DNA from: Dastarcus helophoroides
Lineage: Eukaryota; Arthropoda; Insecta; Coleoptera; Bothrideridae
Reading direction: 5' to 3'
Length of the DNA stretch: 64,000 nt
Assembly (NCBI GenBank): GCA_028583605.1
Contig: CM053337.1
Location: 11,682,634-11,746,633 of the forward strand
Shown: piece by piece, positions 44,451 through 55,900 of the stretch
Layout of the letters: every line of letters starts with the position of its first letter
How positions within the stretch are numbered: position 1 is the stretch's first letter
Position numbers and translations under genes: made by a program
Notes under the pieces: generated by a model
Told to the model about the DNA's origin: nothing
Seen by the model: the letters and a program-made list of their open reading frames with translations, nothing else
Database searches by the model: none

Positions 44451-46839
44451 ATTAGCCTAACTTTACCTTTGGTCAGTCAACGTCAGATGTGACGTTTTTC
44501 TGCTTTAAAATGGAAGCTTAGCTTCTGAGAGTAGTTTTTAATTTGAATATGGACAGTAATTTTTTATGAATTTTAAAGGTTTAGTATAAAAATTTGATTT
44601 TTTTTATTAAATTTCCTTTTTACCAAATTTTTGACAGGTTTACAATTACAAAATATTTATTTTACTTATTTCGTGTACAATTTTCCAAAATTTTAACTTT
44701 TTCTTAAAATTTTCAACCTAAAAATGAAATTTAACATTTTTGACTCTTTCTAGCGCCCTACAGTCAATTGTTTTTAAAAAATCCAGCCATGATTTAAATT
44801 TTGAAAAGAAAGATTTCAGCATTAACATCTAAAAATTGAACCTTTAAAAAAGAAGTAAAAATTTTGAACCTAACATTCAAATTGGAAAATGTGAATGTAA
44901 TATTTCAAATGAATATAAAAATTTAGAATTTTAAATGAAATTTGGCGATTGTTCTTTTAAAATTGTAAATTTGGAATAAACTTTCATTGTAAAAATATAT
45001 TGTAAGGTGTAATAAAGAAAATCTTCCTAATATTTTTATTATTATTTAATTGGATAAATACAAAAGATTGAAACAAAAATAATTTTCTTGTAGCACCGAC
45101 GTCGTTCAGGTTCTAGAAGAAAGCACATCTTTTTCGAAATCTGGTCAGTAGAAGTAAGCATGTTCAGCAATCTGTAATGTAAAATCATATGCAAAATATA
45201 AAAAAATAATAACATTTTGAACAATTTTGAAATTTTACTATCTTTGAGACAGGTTTCAATTTTTGGAAAAATGTGAATGTTTCAAAAATAAAATTCAAAT
45301 TTTAACCCAAATTTTCAAAAAATGAACAAATTCAAAAATTCGATATGTTTCGTACAATTCTCAATTTAACGTTATTTTACAGGTTAAGGATAGTTTTTCT
45401 CAGATTATCAAACAAATTCTTAGCTTTTTTTCTCGTATTTCCCAAAAATTACTAAAAAATTCTTTAAAAAAACACAAAAATCATATCTACATGATGCCAT
45501 ATAGTGAGGAAATTTTAGCCAATATATCTAAATGTTCTAGATATTCCTGTTGAAAAAGGTCCACAATATAAATGAGAGAAAAGTGCCTTGCTTGTAAGGC
45601 TTTCACATGGATATATTTGCCTCAGTACTCCATTTCGAGTCCAGTTATCAGTGTTATTCGAAAAGATTTTTCTATTTGCCTGCAAATATTCTAATCAAAT
45701 CTGACTGTGTATAAATTTTAAAACTACTTACCGCCTTTACTGGCCCCTTTTAAATAAAGAAAGACTCTGTGTCTCTTATTTATTGCCACTCGGAAAAAAA
45801 AACCTTTCGAAAAACACCAAAGCGAGAATTATGCCGACATGACACTATAAAATGAAAATTTTAACAGATTTATTTAAATTTTTAAGTACATACCTTGTAA
45901 GAAAAGCTCCGTAATGTCAGGAGGAGCCCCTCTACTGATTAGAAAAAGTTAAATTCATGAAAACGTTTGAATTTCTTCACTTTACGTTGTTTATATGCTC
46001 GCATTGAATTTAAGCATATTGTCCCGTCACTTGTGGTAAATTGAAAGAATTTTTCTAAAATATTTATAAAATTTCCGGTGGCTAGCTTGTTAAGGTAGCG
46101 CCGATGAATTCGTTTATGGTTTAGCCTCTTTGATAAAAACCTCCTTAAAAGCGATCAGAATATGATACCATGGAATGACACTATAAAATTATTGCTTAAA
46201 CTTGTTATGTAACGGAGATTATAAATTCATCACAAATGATAATCAAAGTATTTTATATTACTGTAAACATTAATGTTAATTATGTTATGTATATTTTACC
46301 ATGAATATGTAGAAATAAAATAAAAATCTCGCACTCTAATGGAACGTCGACGATTATTCATAGATTTAAGGTAAATTTCATTCAATAGATAAACCAACAT
46401 TTACTAATGCCCAGTGGTGTCATCTCACATTAGGAAGTTGCGTTTAAGAAATTTTCGTTTTACGTAAATCGAATATAATTATGGTGAATAATCGATTTCA
46501 TAATGACATTATTTTTAATCAATTTAAACTTTTTTATCAAAATTCGAGTAACAACATACGCACATGTATGGGTTCAATTGCAAAAACATATTCGACAGCG
46601 ATATTTATGAATTTGTGATGACTTTTAACTACGGAATATTTTTATGCCATGGGTAGAGAAAATATCGCTTAGGCAACTTAAAAAACACCTTCTATGAATA
46701 AAAATATTTTTTTAAATTTCTATTTTAATTCAAATGGGGTTATGTTTATGTTTGCAATTAATAAAGAGTTATTATTATTACTATAAATAACCAAAAACTA
46801 TATTTAAGAATAAATTATAAATACAAAGAAACACTAAAT

Positions 46840-47349
46840 TTAATTATTTTTTATTTTTGCATCGCCGCCTGCTTCGTCATTTATTGTTGTCGCTTCTTTT
46901 TCATTTTTTGATTTTTGTTGATTTTTAAATTTTTTTTTTCGCTCCTGCCTTTCCTTCCAATAGGCTTTCTTTTTTTGTTTGGTTTTGGATAGCGGCTTCT
47001 TTTCGCCGCTATTCTTGTTCGGTTCTATTTTTTTTAATTTTTTTTGTTTGAAACTTTTGTTCTAGAAAAATATATTAATGAAATATAAAAATATCACCTT
47101 TTTGAGTTATATATTTACATTCGCTTTAACTGGATTGCGTCCGTTGTTCTGAAAAAAAAAATACAAATATAGTGTATAAAAAATTGTCGAAAGTTATTTA
47201 AAAAAATAATTATTTGTTATTATGAGAAATGAATACGTATACACAAAGAATTATATTATTTTACTTACCTTATTCCAATTATTATTGCCATTTGAACGGC
47301 AATAATAATTGTAATTTATTAAATTACCGTGGACTTGATAGGTACTCAT
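46840..47349 (-). CDS. Array gene copy 3, longest frame
   Basis: Exon 1 47349-47269, exon 2 47148-47119, exon 3 47061-46840; 110 residues. Exon 1 ends AAG before GTAAGG/T-type donor sequence (AAG|GTAAGT), the best splice consensus of the three. The frame passes the A-rich tract and continues with KSKNEKEATTINDEAGGDAK and a short basic end, so this copy probably shows the ancestral C-terminus: a mildly acidic tail after the basic middle. One Phe in exon 3 is Leu. The promoter block is present (HSE 47406-47422), but just upstream at about 47634 this unit is rearranged, so its distal upstream sequence differs from copies 1 and 2. Confidence 0.65.
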
Positions 47350-47405
47350 TTTCTGTTGTACGTTATTATAATAACGATAACGACAATGAAATTTGAAATA
47401 ATTTT

Positions 47406-47458
47406 GGATTCTAGAAGATTCCAGTGACGACGTCAGTAATCAATTGTTTTTTATAAAA
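47406..47458 (-). promoter_or_regulatory. Heat-shock element block, copy 3
   Basis: HSE at 47406-47422, otherwise as in copies 1 and 2, upstream of ATG 47349. Confidence 0.45.
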
Positions 47459-48480
47459 CGAATAAAGTTCACAATAACGGTATATGTAGGAAATTTTTAC
47501 AAAATATAATTTGTCGAACAAATTTAAATGAAATTATAAATACATCGACGACAATAGAATTATCAATTTATTCAAATTTTCTGTTTGAAATTCGCAAACG
47601 GAAGTTCGCTTGACAGCCGACGTGCGATCATAGAACCCTCTGAAAAAAATGAAAAAAATTAAAAATGGTTATATTTGTAAAATATTAACGGAAATAGTTT
47701 TATTTTCTATAAAATAGACATATAAAGTCGATACGTCCGATAAAAATGAATAAATAACTAAATAATGGGCTTAAAACAAATTTTTCAAAAATTCCAATAT
47801 TTATAATATTTCAGTAATACATATAATAATTTACACTAATTTACTACAATTTTTAGTTTTTTATAATGTTATTGCTGGAATGTAACAAAAATTTAACCAA
47901 AATTTTCAAAACTTAAGGTACCACGACCATTTATAAAACAAAAGACATTCGTAGAACCGTTTATATGTTCAATATTTTATCAATTTGAAAACCGATAAAG
48001 TTTGTATTTGAGTTATTCTGTTGAAATTTTCCATTTTACTGACAAAATGTCGTCTTTGCAATTAATTTATTTCAGATAAAGTTTATTGGTTTCGTTCAAA
48101 ATCTAAATAAATTACTTATTAGGACCTGCATAATATGTTTTTCTAATGAAATTGTTCCTTTAAATTTAAAATAAAAAAAAAATTAAAACCATTTGGAATT
48201 TATAAACTACCGGTTAGAAAAGGTTAAATTCATCAAAACGTTCGAATTTCTTCACTTTACGTTGTTTTTATGCTCGCATTGAATTTAAGCATATTGCCCC
48301 GTCACTTGTGGTAAATTGAAAGAATTTTTCTAAAATATTTATAAAATTTTCGGTAGATAGCTCGTTAAGGTAGCTATGAATTCGTTTATGGTTTAGACCA
48401 TTCGATAAAAACCTCCTTAAAAGCGATGAGAATATGGAACCATCGAGTGACACTATAAAATTATAAAAATGTAACAAATT

Positions 48481-48823
48481 CTATATTGATTTACGATAAG
48501 TATCTGCGGGTTATTCTCAGTTGTTGGTTTCCTTGTCGAATTTTAATAGAAAAGGATACATAGTGGTCGATTTAATACGTTTTTTCGAGGTTTCATTATG
48601 GTAGTGATATAACCACAATCTAAAGGTAAAAATATTCCTTTTTATCGCCACAAAAGTTATCTGAAATTGAAGAAAAACACTTTATAAACTCAAATCACGT
48701 CTTTTGCCCCATACACTTTTTATTAAAACGCGTAAATTTAGTTAAAATTCGTCACACTTTTCGCCCCTTCCTTTCACCTCCTTTGTTGGGATTTTCAAAC
48801 ACAATTTTCCCTCATCGGGACGC
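48481..48823. other. Spacer after the array
   Basis: No gene recognised; moderately AT-rich unique-looking sequence. Confidence 0.4.
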
Positions 48824-49489
48824 GTATTGGATTTGCCTCTGGACTACAGAACCGGGCAAGATATAAGCGTTCCAATTGGTCAGTTCTGACATCATGATTG
48901 TGTTTCATATACGCCCCCATTTCGTTTATATTTACGCGCGTTCCTAGTAGAATGAATCATTGCAGTTTTGACAGATATATTGTATTATTAGTAGGTATCT
49001 TATTCGAAGAAATTATAGCTACAATATCACTTTTTAAAAACGCGTTGTGTTATTACTAGTTATATTATTAGAAGAAATTATAGCTTCAATATCACTTTAT
49101 AAAATAGTGGTGCTTAATTTTTATAGACTTTTTATATGATTGGTGTGCTAGATTCGAAATGTTGTTATTGTTAATGCATTAATTTGATTTAAGGCAAAGC
49201 GAATATTATGAATTTTCGGATTTTCTTAAATGTTTCCTATTTGTTGTTTACAAGAGAAGATCTCAGTGGTCATGAAATAACACGGGTAACTTCCTAGAGA
49301 TAGAAAATCTGCAAAGTAGTAGACATTTTATGTACATTAGCATCCCATTGAGCAATTGAATAGTCTTATTTATATTTTATTAAGAAAAAATTATAAAGCT
49401 CATTTTCTAAAATTTGCTGTAAATTTTTTTTTTATGATCCGACTGAAATAAAACTGTTAATCTTTTTTTTTTGGTTTGTTTCTTAATTG

Positions 49490-49680
49490 CTTTCCAGTGG
49501 CGTAGTTCATTTTTATTTCTATTGAACAATTCCTGAGAAAATTATAGCAACATTGTTTTTTCTTAGAGACTTAACTTCGCTCCATACCAATTTTTGTCGA
49601 AATCTATGCAGTAATTGAGATGTGAAAAACCAACAAATAGACAGACAGACAAACAAAATTTCAAATTTAAAAATTAGTTG
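49490..49680 (+). repeat. Possible LINE 3' tail
   Basis: CCAGTGGCGTAGTTCATTTT... ending AAACCAACAAATAGACAGAC AGACAAACAAAATTTC-like sequence. This wording (AGACAGACAAACAAAATTTC) is common at the 3' ends of insect LINE fragments as far as I recall. No coding part is attached. Confidence 0.35.
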
Positions 49681-50433
49681 AAATTATAATAAATATATGG
49701 CAATTCCTCCAAGCAACAGTTAAAAATATTACATATCACCTAATATTTACATTCATCTAAACTTTTTCCATGTAGAGCACTAAAAAATAGTTGAATATGT
49801 CAAAAAAACATTTACACTCCGAAAACTTTAATTTAAACTTACATTAAACTTCTCTAGACAATGAAAAAAATAAAATCGCATCCTACCTAAAATGCACGGT
49901 TGGCCTATTTTTAACGCCGGATTGATTGGACCAATTGTACGGCAACCACGCTAGGTTCATGATTTTTATTTAAATTTCCTTAAAATGGAACAAAACGTAT
50001 GTGTACTTTATTTTAAATCACTCACAAATACAAGTTAATTAGGATATCATTATTTTGGGTTTAAACATGCGATATGTCGTATTTTACATTAAACAGAAAA
50101 CAATAAATCACTCATTTCACGATGACCGCGCGCCTTGTGCCTTTTAGAACCAGCCGCCGCTGGTCATTACCGCACGATTCGCGGTCATGTAGGACTTTCT
50201 ACATCAAAAATTATGCGGCAAAGCCTATTGACTAGGACGGTTGTAGAAAAAATATTGTACAGCATTTACAATTTGTCATTACACAATAACTTACCTTTGA
50301 GGATTGTAAAGACCATCTTTAACAATCCAATTCGTGTTGGTAATTTCACTGTATTTTTCAACCACAACTTTACGTCATTTTCCGAATGTATGCCAACGCG
50401 AATTTCAAAGGATTTTCCGAAATTGCAATTTCC

Positions 50434-50523
50434 TTAAATTCAAAATTAGTTGGAAATTCCATATTATTAAACTGTCAAAAACTCAAAATTAGTTGGAAAT
50501 TCCATATTATTAAACTGTCAACA
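50434..50523. repeat. Tandem ~45-bp duplication
   Basis: Two copies of AAAATTAGTTGGAAATTCCA... ATTATTAAACTGTCAA, starting near 50439 and 50484. Confidence 0.8.
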
Positions 50524-50662
50524 ATTGTATTTTACTGCGAACGCGCATGCGTATATACGACATTATGGAACGCCTAATCATGATGTCAGAACCGACCAAT
50601 TGGAACGCTTATATCTTGCCCGGTTCTGTAGTCCAGAGGTAAATCCAATACGCCATCGGGCG

Positions 50663-51821
50663 TGTTTTCTTCGGTACGTGTCGACGAAAAACCACTCGAA
50701 CGTTCTGTTTAACCGTAAAACGAAGCACTATGGCCCTTTTGGGGGCGAAAATTTAGCAAAATCTCGTCATCGTTTCGGTGATGTGTCAAATGTTGGAATT
50801 TATTCGCGCAACACTCCGAGTAGGAATACCAACCTGAGTGGTACCGTCGTGCGGACTCGTTCTCGACAGAGTATTAGCCAGCCGGAGGTGGAGCCCCGTT
50901 TCCTCGTTGACAAATTATTTCGACAAACGTCATCGCGATACTGCCCTTTGTCCGTGTAGTCTTGGGACGTTGAAGCTGACGGCGGATTAACGCGAGGACT
51001 GAAGAATCAGAAATTTCGCCACTAACATTTCAAAACACCGACGAACGAATTAAAGTAAGGTTAGAATATCCTCACCGATTTTTACCAATCCTGCAACTTG
51101 AGAAAAATCGAGTAAAATCCTTCAAACACGATACATCGGAAAAGGTGTGCTCGTCGCGAGATTATTATTAAATATAAAAAGACGTAAATCGAACGGGGGG
51201 CAATAGAAACTTTCTATTTTCGGCTGCCGTAGCGTTTTCCTCTCGTCCGCAAATTTCCCAGGAGGAGTTGATTCCTTAATTTTTCGATAAGCGACCCGAC
51301 TCGGTCGTACTTTACACTTGTGCCGTTTATTCGTTTATTAGTGAATTTTTTCGAAAAAACGCCCTCGATATCGTCGCACCATTCGAACCGAAAGTATTTT
51401 CGAGCGAAACGTCGTCTCTTCGGGTCCTAAATCGGATAATATTGGGATTTTTAATAAATTTGACGTCCCACGTCACACGTGTCAAAAATTTTAATTTTTA
51501 ATTTTTTCGACCCCTTTAAAAATTTCCTACCCCCTCGAACTCGTATTTAACGAATTTTAGAATTTTTCCTCCATCGATTCGAACCTCTCTCGTCGCCGTC
51601 GCCTCTCCACGAACCCCTCTTTTCCGCCGAAAACTCCAAAACACGTCACGTGACCCTCGATCCACGTCTCCTATTGGTAAATGTTACGGACACACCTTCG
51701 CTTAATATATTATACTGAATACTGATAAATTGTTCTTCCATGGCCGGACATATTTTTTTGTAATCGAAACACGAAATATGAACAAAATATAGAATTTTTA
51801 TAGGTTAAACTGTGGCGGCAA
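50663..51821. other. GC-richer non-coding stretch
   Basis: Base composition rises relative to the array; CpG is frequent, with an E-box CACGTG inside GTCACGTGAC near 51647. A 144-codon plus-strand frame (50525-50959) overlaps the inverted repeat and shows no domain. It might be an upstream/first-exon region of a host gene, but nothing proves it. Confidence 0.3.
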
Positions 51822-52505
51822 TTAAATAAAATTTCTATGACAGGTGACAATTACTGTCAACTCAAAACATGAGACTAGAATTCTATTCATTATTTGAGTG
51901 AATTCGAACAGGTGGCACCACCATTTTGTATAAATCAATAAGCTACGCTTATAAGGCCGTTTCAGTTTTCGATTTTTCCATATAAACTTTGTTTCTGTGA
52001 CATTTCGGGCGGCAGAACCGTTTTTCGCTTCATCTACCATAATTAACATGTCATCAATTACTAAACAACATATTCGTTCAATAGGATGCCTAAATTGAGA
52101 TATTTCGGCACAGAGGCGTTCTTTGATTAATTTATTTTGACCGTTGAATTTTCCAAGATGTTTCAAAATTGTGGATTTTGATGGTAGTTTTGTTAAATTG
52201 TTATGGCAAAATCGGTAACCTTTAGCTGAACAAAATCTCCATACCGTACACATTCTGAGTGATATTTCGGACCATCTCGGTACTCTTTTGCTGTAATTGT
52301 TTATAAGATCCATCAGAAAAATGGACTTCTCATCACCGTTTTCAGCGTTTTGAACTATATTATTTATTAGGTTCAAATTTTTTGAATTTTGACGTTTCTC
52401 TTCCTCTAAATGGTTTAGTTTAGCTACTAAACATTTTAAATATTTTTGATTTGTTGGTTTCAGCTTTTGGGTCAAGACTTTGCAATGGTACAGGAGATTA
52501 GCCAT
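51822..52505 (-). pseudogene. P-element-like transposase fragment
   Basis: 227-codon frame. KRVPRWSEISLRMCTVWRFC, GYRFCHNNLTKLPSKSTILKHLGKF and RICCLVIDDMLIM follow the P/THAP9 transposase order (SxAfaLrYxS, YxFLR...LPxxxTLxrW, then a catalytic-type D-E/D). The last ~80 residues no longer match and the rest of the gene is missing. This relic is distinct in sequence from the P element at 18968-22525. Confidence 0.6.
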
Positions 52506-52527
52506 ATATATATATATATATATTGAT
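52506..52527. repeat. TA microsatellite
   Basis: (TA)n run immediately upstream of the P-like fragment on its coding strand. Confidence 0.9.
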
Positions 52528-52923
52528 GCTTGTTAAGTTGTCACTTCCGATGCATTCAGAAGACCACCTGGCTTCCACATCTTGCAACTGGAATATATTT
52601 TTCAAAATTCATAAATGAGAAGAGGGGAACTTTTTTAATAGAAATATCAAAAGAGGGGAAATAATTTCTCTTTTTTTTTTCTAACATTTATATACAGATA
52701 TATTAAATCCGTTCTCACTTCCATTTATATATGAAATTTTGTGTAATGCTACGGTTGCTGTCACTTCCATCAACGTTGCCACATCAGCTAGCTTATTTAA
52801 GCGAATAAGTTAATGTTACAGGAGTACGTGTAAAAAAAGATAGTATGGGCTTATTAAAAAATTTTAATAATTTTCAAAAAAAACAGTCATACAACTACAA
52901 TTAACGATTTTATCATTCTAGGA

Positions 52924-55900
52924 TCACAATTTTTGTTTAATGAGATGCCGTATTTTAGATTTAATTACAGGTAGAGATCTTTTAATTTTTGTTTGTTCAA
53001 TGAAATCCCTAATCATATCACTCGGGGGATATTTTTTCTTTTTAATAAAAGATGCAAACTTTTCTTCAACTGATCTTATTTCCTCATCGCATCATGCTAA
53101 AAAAATATCTATATAAGTTCGAAGTAAAATAAGTTTTTTACCTCTTTTAATTACTTTTTGGCAAATAGACTTCTTGGTTGTTGTAGATTTTGATGTTGTT
53201 GCTGTAAAAACCTTTAGAGATGTCATTAAATAAAAACATTTTCTGTTTTTTTAGCAACAATTACAGCAGAAACAAAATTGATAAAATTTAAAGAATAAAG
53301 TACCAACATTTATTATTATTTTACCTGTTTTCTTTAAATCTATTGTATGAAAATTCCTTTCGCTATCTTTTCTTAGTTCTATTTCTTTAATATTATCTTT
53401 GTTTTCTTCGACATTTTCGAGAAATGCGCTTCCTTCTTTAAAATAAAAAAAAATATTGCTATATAATAATTATATGTCTATTAATTTTATTTAACAATTC
53501 TACGACCTAGTTTGGAAATATTTGAATTTTTCGTAATGAAAATTGATAATATCCTGAAACAGTTTTTGAAATATGAGTAAGTGATATCTAAATCTTTAAA
53601 ACGTCACTTCATGACAGTTGACAAAAAAATATGTTAGTTTATTTTACATAAAAGAGGGGAAAACGAATTAAATATACAACACCAATACAAGAAATCAAAA
53701 TTTTTTAAATAAATTAAGAAAAAATAAAAAATGTATAAAAAAGTTTTCAGTATTTGACATCGATGTTTCGCTCTTATTTGAGCTCCTTAGCAAAGCATAA
53801 CCAGAAAAGGGAATAATAAAGGAGGAAGAAGAACTTAAAAATAATAAATTGAAATACATAAAAAAAGTTACACGAATATTAATATTTAAAATTAAAATTT
53901 TAAATAAATTTTAATTTACATGAATATTAATGTATACAATTAAAATTTTAAATACATTTTGATTTTTTTTCAGGTTAATTATTTTAATGTATTGCAATTT
54001 ATTACTTTTAAGTACTTCTTTCTCCTTTATTGTTCCCTTTTCTTGTTAAGTATTGTTGACGAGCTCAAATGAGAGGGAAACATCGATGTCCATGCTACAA
54101 CCTTTTTTTTCGACATTTTTTATATTTTCGTAATTTGTTTATAAAATTTCCATATCTAATTTTGGTCTTCTATCTATATTTTATTTTTTCCTATTATATG
54201 TAAAATAACTAACCTATTTTTTGTCATGAGGTGACGTTTTAAAAATTTGGATATCACGTAGTCATATTTCAAAAATGTTTTCAGAATATTGTCAACTTTC
54301 ATTACTAAAAATTTAAATATTTCCAAACTGGGCCGCGGAATTGTTAAATAAAATTAATAAACATAATGTTTCCGACGAATAAGAGTCTACCATGAAGAAT
54401 AATAATAATTGAAATTCAATTTGTTTACCGTTGTCATTATCATCTTCTACTTCCGCACACTCAGAATCAAAGTCTATATTAATATCTGTTAACCTTTCCC
54501 TTGTATTCAGTAGATCCTTTTTCCATTAATAGAAGAAGTTTAGACACTTTTGCGGTCTGATAAATATCAACTGGAAGTCTAAAAATGTAATCTTTGCATT
54601 ATGTATTACTTGTATATTTCATTTAAATGCACTTACTCGTAAAACTGGTTATGTGTCTTTGAGGTATAAAGTTAGTAAATTGCTTAGCTTCATCTTTGGT
54701 TAAATTCAACAATTGCATTACTGTTGCTATATGCTTTCGTAATTTATTACTTGTTATAGTTTGAGGATTTTCTAATTCCATTTTATTAGCCAGAGTTTTT
54801 ATAGCTATATCTCCCTTGCCCCATGGAATTGAACTTCCCGGAATTGCAAAGAGATGTTCATTATCGGGTGTGATAAATTTCGATCGATATTTTAATAATA
54901 CGTCAATATAGTTTTGCAAAATTTTAGGAACAAGAATTGCAACAGCTTTACTACCTTTTTCACTATTGACAACTCTTTTGTATTTTGTTGTTAATATTTT
55001 TTCTGAATCTGTCAGTATATTTTCGAAATCTTTTGTGCTAGTTCTTTTGTCACAGCTATAATCACTCAATTTTAGGTATTGTACATCACCGATTCTCCTT
55101 CTGTTAAATAGAATCAACAAAGCAAGTATACAATTTACCAATGTTTTGTAAACTTTAGCATCAGGTTTATCTGTATGGCACAACAGATTAATGCTTTCTT
55201 TGCTCATTTTCAATGCACCGTCACGAAATTTTTGCACGTCACTCACCAATGGTAGCAGCAATGGTTTACTCCACTGCTTTTTTGCAAGATCTTTATTGGC
55301 AATCGAAGACAGTTCCTTATTCCACCGTGTAGCTACTAATTTTTTAAAATTTTTAATATTTTCTAACCACGTTTTTTTCCTCTTCTGTGTTACATGTAAA
55401 TCCTTTACTTTCTTTCAAAATCAAGTGAATTAACTCATCGCATGCATATTTTAAAGAAGTACTCATATGCATTGCAAGACTAGGCGCTTTGAAATTTTTA
55501 TCAGTGTAGTCGAACCCAGCTATATTTCTTGTCACAGTTTCGACATTGTCGAAATTTCTAGGATAAAGTAAATCTTTAAAGCTTACTTCCTTATTGTTCG
55601 CTATTACTCGAAATGGAATTAAGAGACGAGAAAGCTCTCTCATTTCGTTGCTACAGACGTAAATCATACGTTCTCTTTTATGTTTTTTCAAATAAGATTC
55701 CCCAAAATGAACTATCAAAAGATTTTTTTTGCCTCTAGGCTTATTTCATCAGCTTTCATTATTTTAAAAACTTGTTCTTTAATTTTCAGTTTAGAAATAA
55801 CTTGGGTGGGGTCCATTGCGCATGCCGTTATGGTTTGTGAATTACTTAAGTAGTTATTTCTCCCCGAATTAGTGCATTCTAATACTTTCTTACAGGAACA

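Larger units (their letters stand above)
33400..48480. repeat. Macrosatellite-like tandem array, ~5.13-kb unit
   Basis: Anchor positions recur at ~5.13 kb: the three ATGs of the small gene (37086, 42219, 47349) and the CCCAGTGGTGTCATCTCAC block (36152, 41290, 46410). 36150-41280 and 41290-46400 are two full units, near identical over long stretches (37640-38570 versus 42760-43700). 33400-36150 is a partial, more diverged unit lacking the gene. A fourth unit begins at about 46400 and is rearranged: at about 47634 it jumps to sequence like 34056 onward, and near 48208 to sequence like 40815 onward. Composition is ~75-80% A+T by eye. Confidence 0.85.
48824..50662. repeat. Inverted-repeat pair flanking ~1.7 kb
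   Basis: 48824-48901 (CGCGTATTGGATTTGCCTCT...) is the near-perfect reverse complement of about 50573-50660, with weaker pairing inward (to about 48960 and 50515). The interval holds no transposase; it includes a ~45-bp tandem duplication and a LINE-like tail. It may be a non-autonomous DNA element or an inverted duplication. Confidence 0.6.

Noticed and set aside
38540..45224. Repeated 60-85-codon minus-strand frames in the array (e.g. 39045-38863 and 44172-43990)
   Set aside because: Phe/Ile/Asn/Lys-rich products of AT-rich sequence; identity between copies only reflects recent duplication.
33400..48480. CRISPR-like or bacterial direct-repeat array
   Set aside because: Unit is 5 kb with introns and eukaryotic context; no short repeat-spacer structure anywhere in the window.
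50525..50959. 144-codon plus-strand ORF
   Set aside because: Overlaps an inverted repeat, has no domain and changes character at the repeat border; probably chance.
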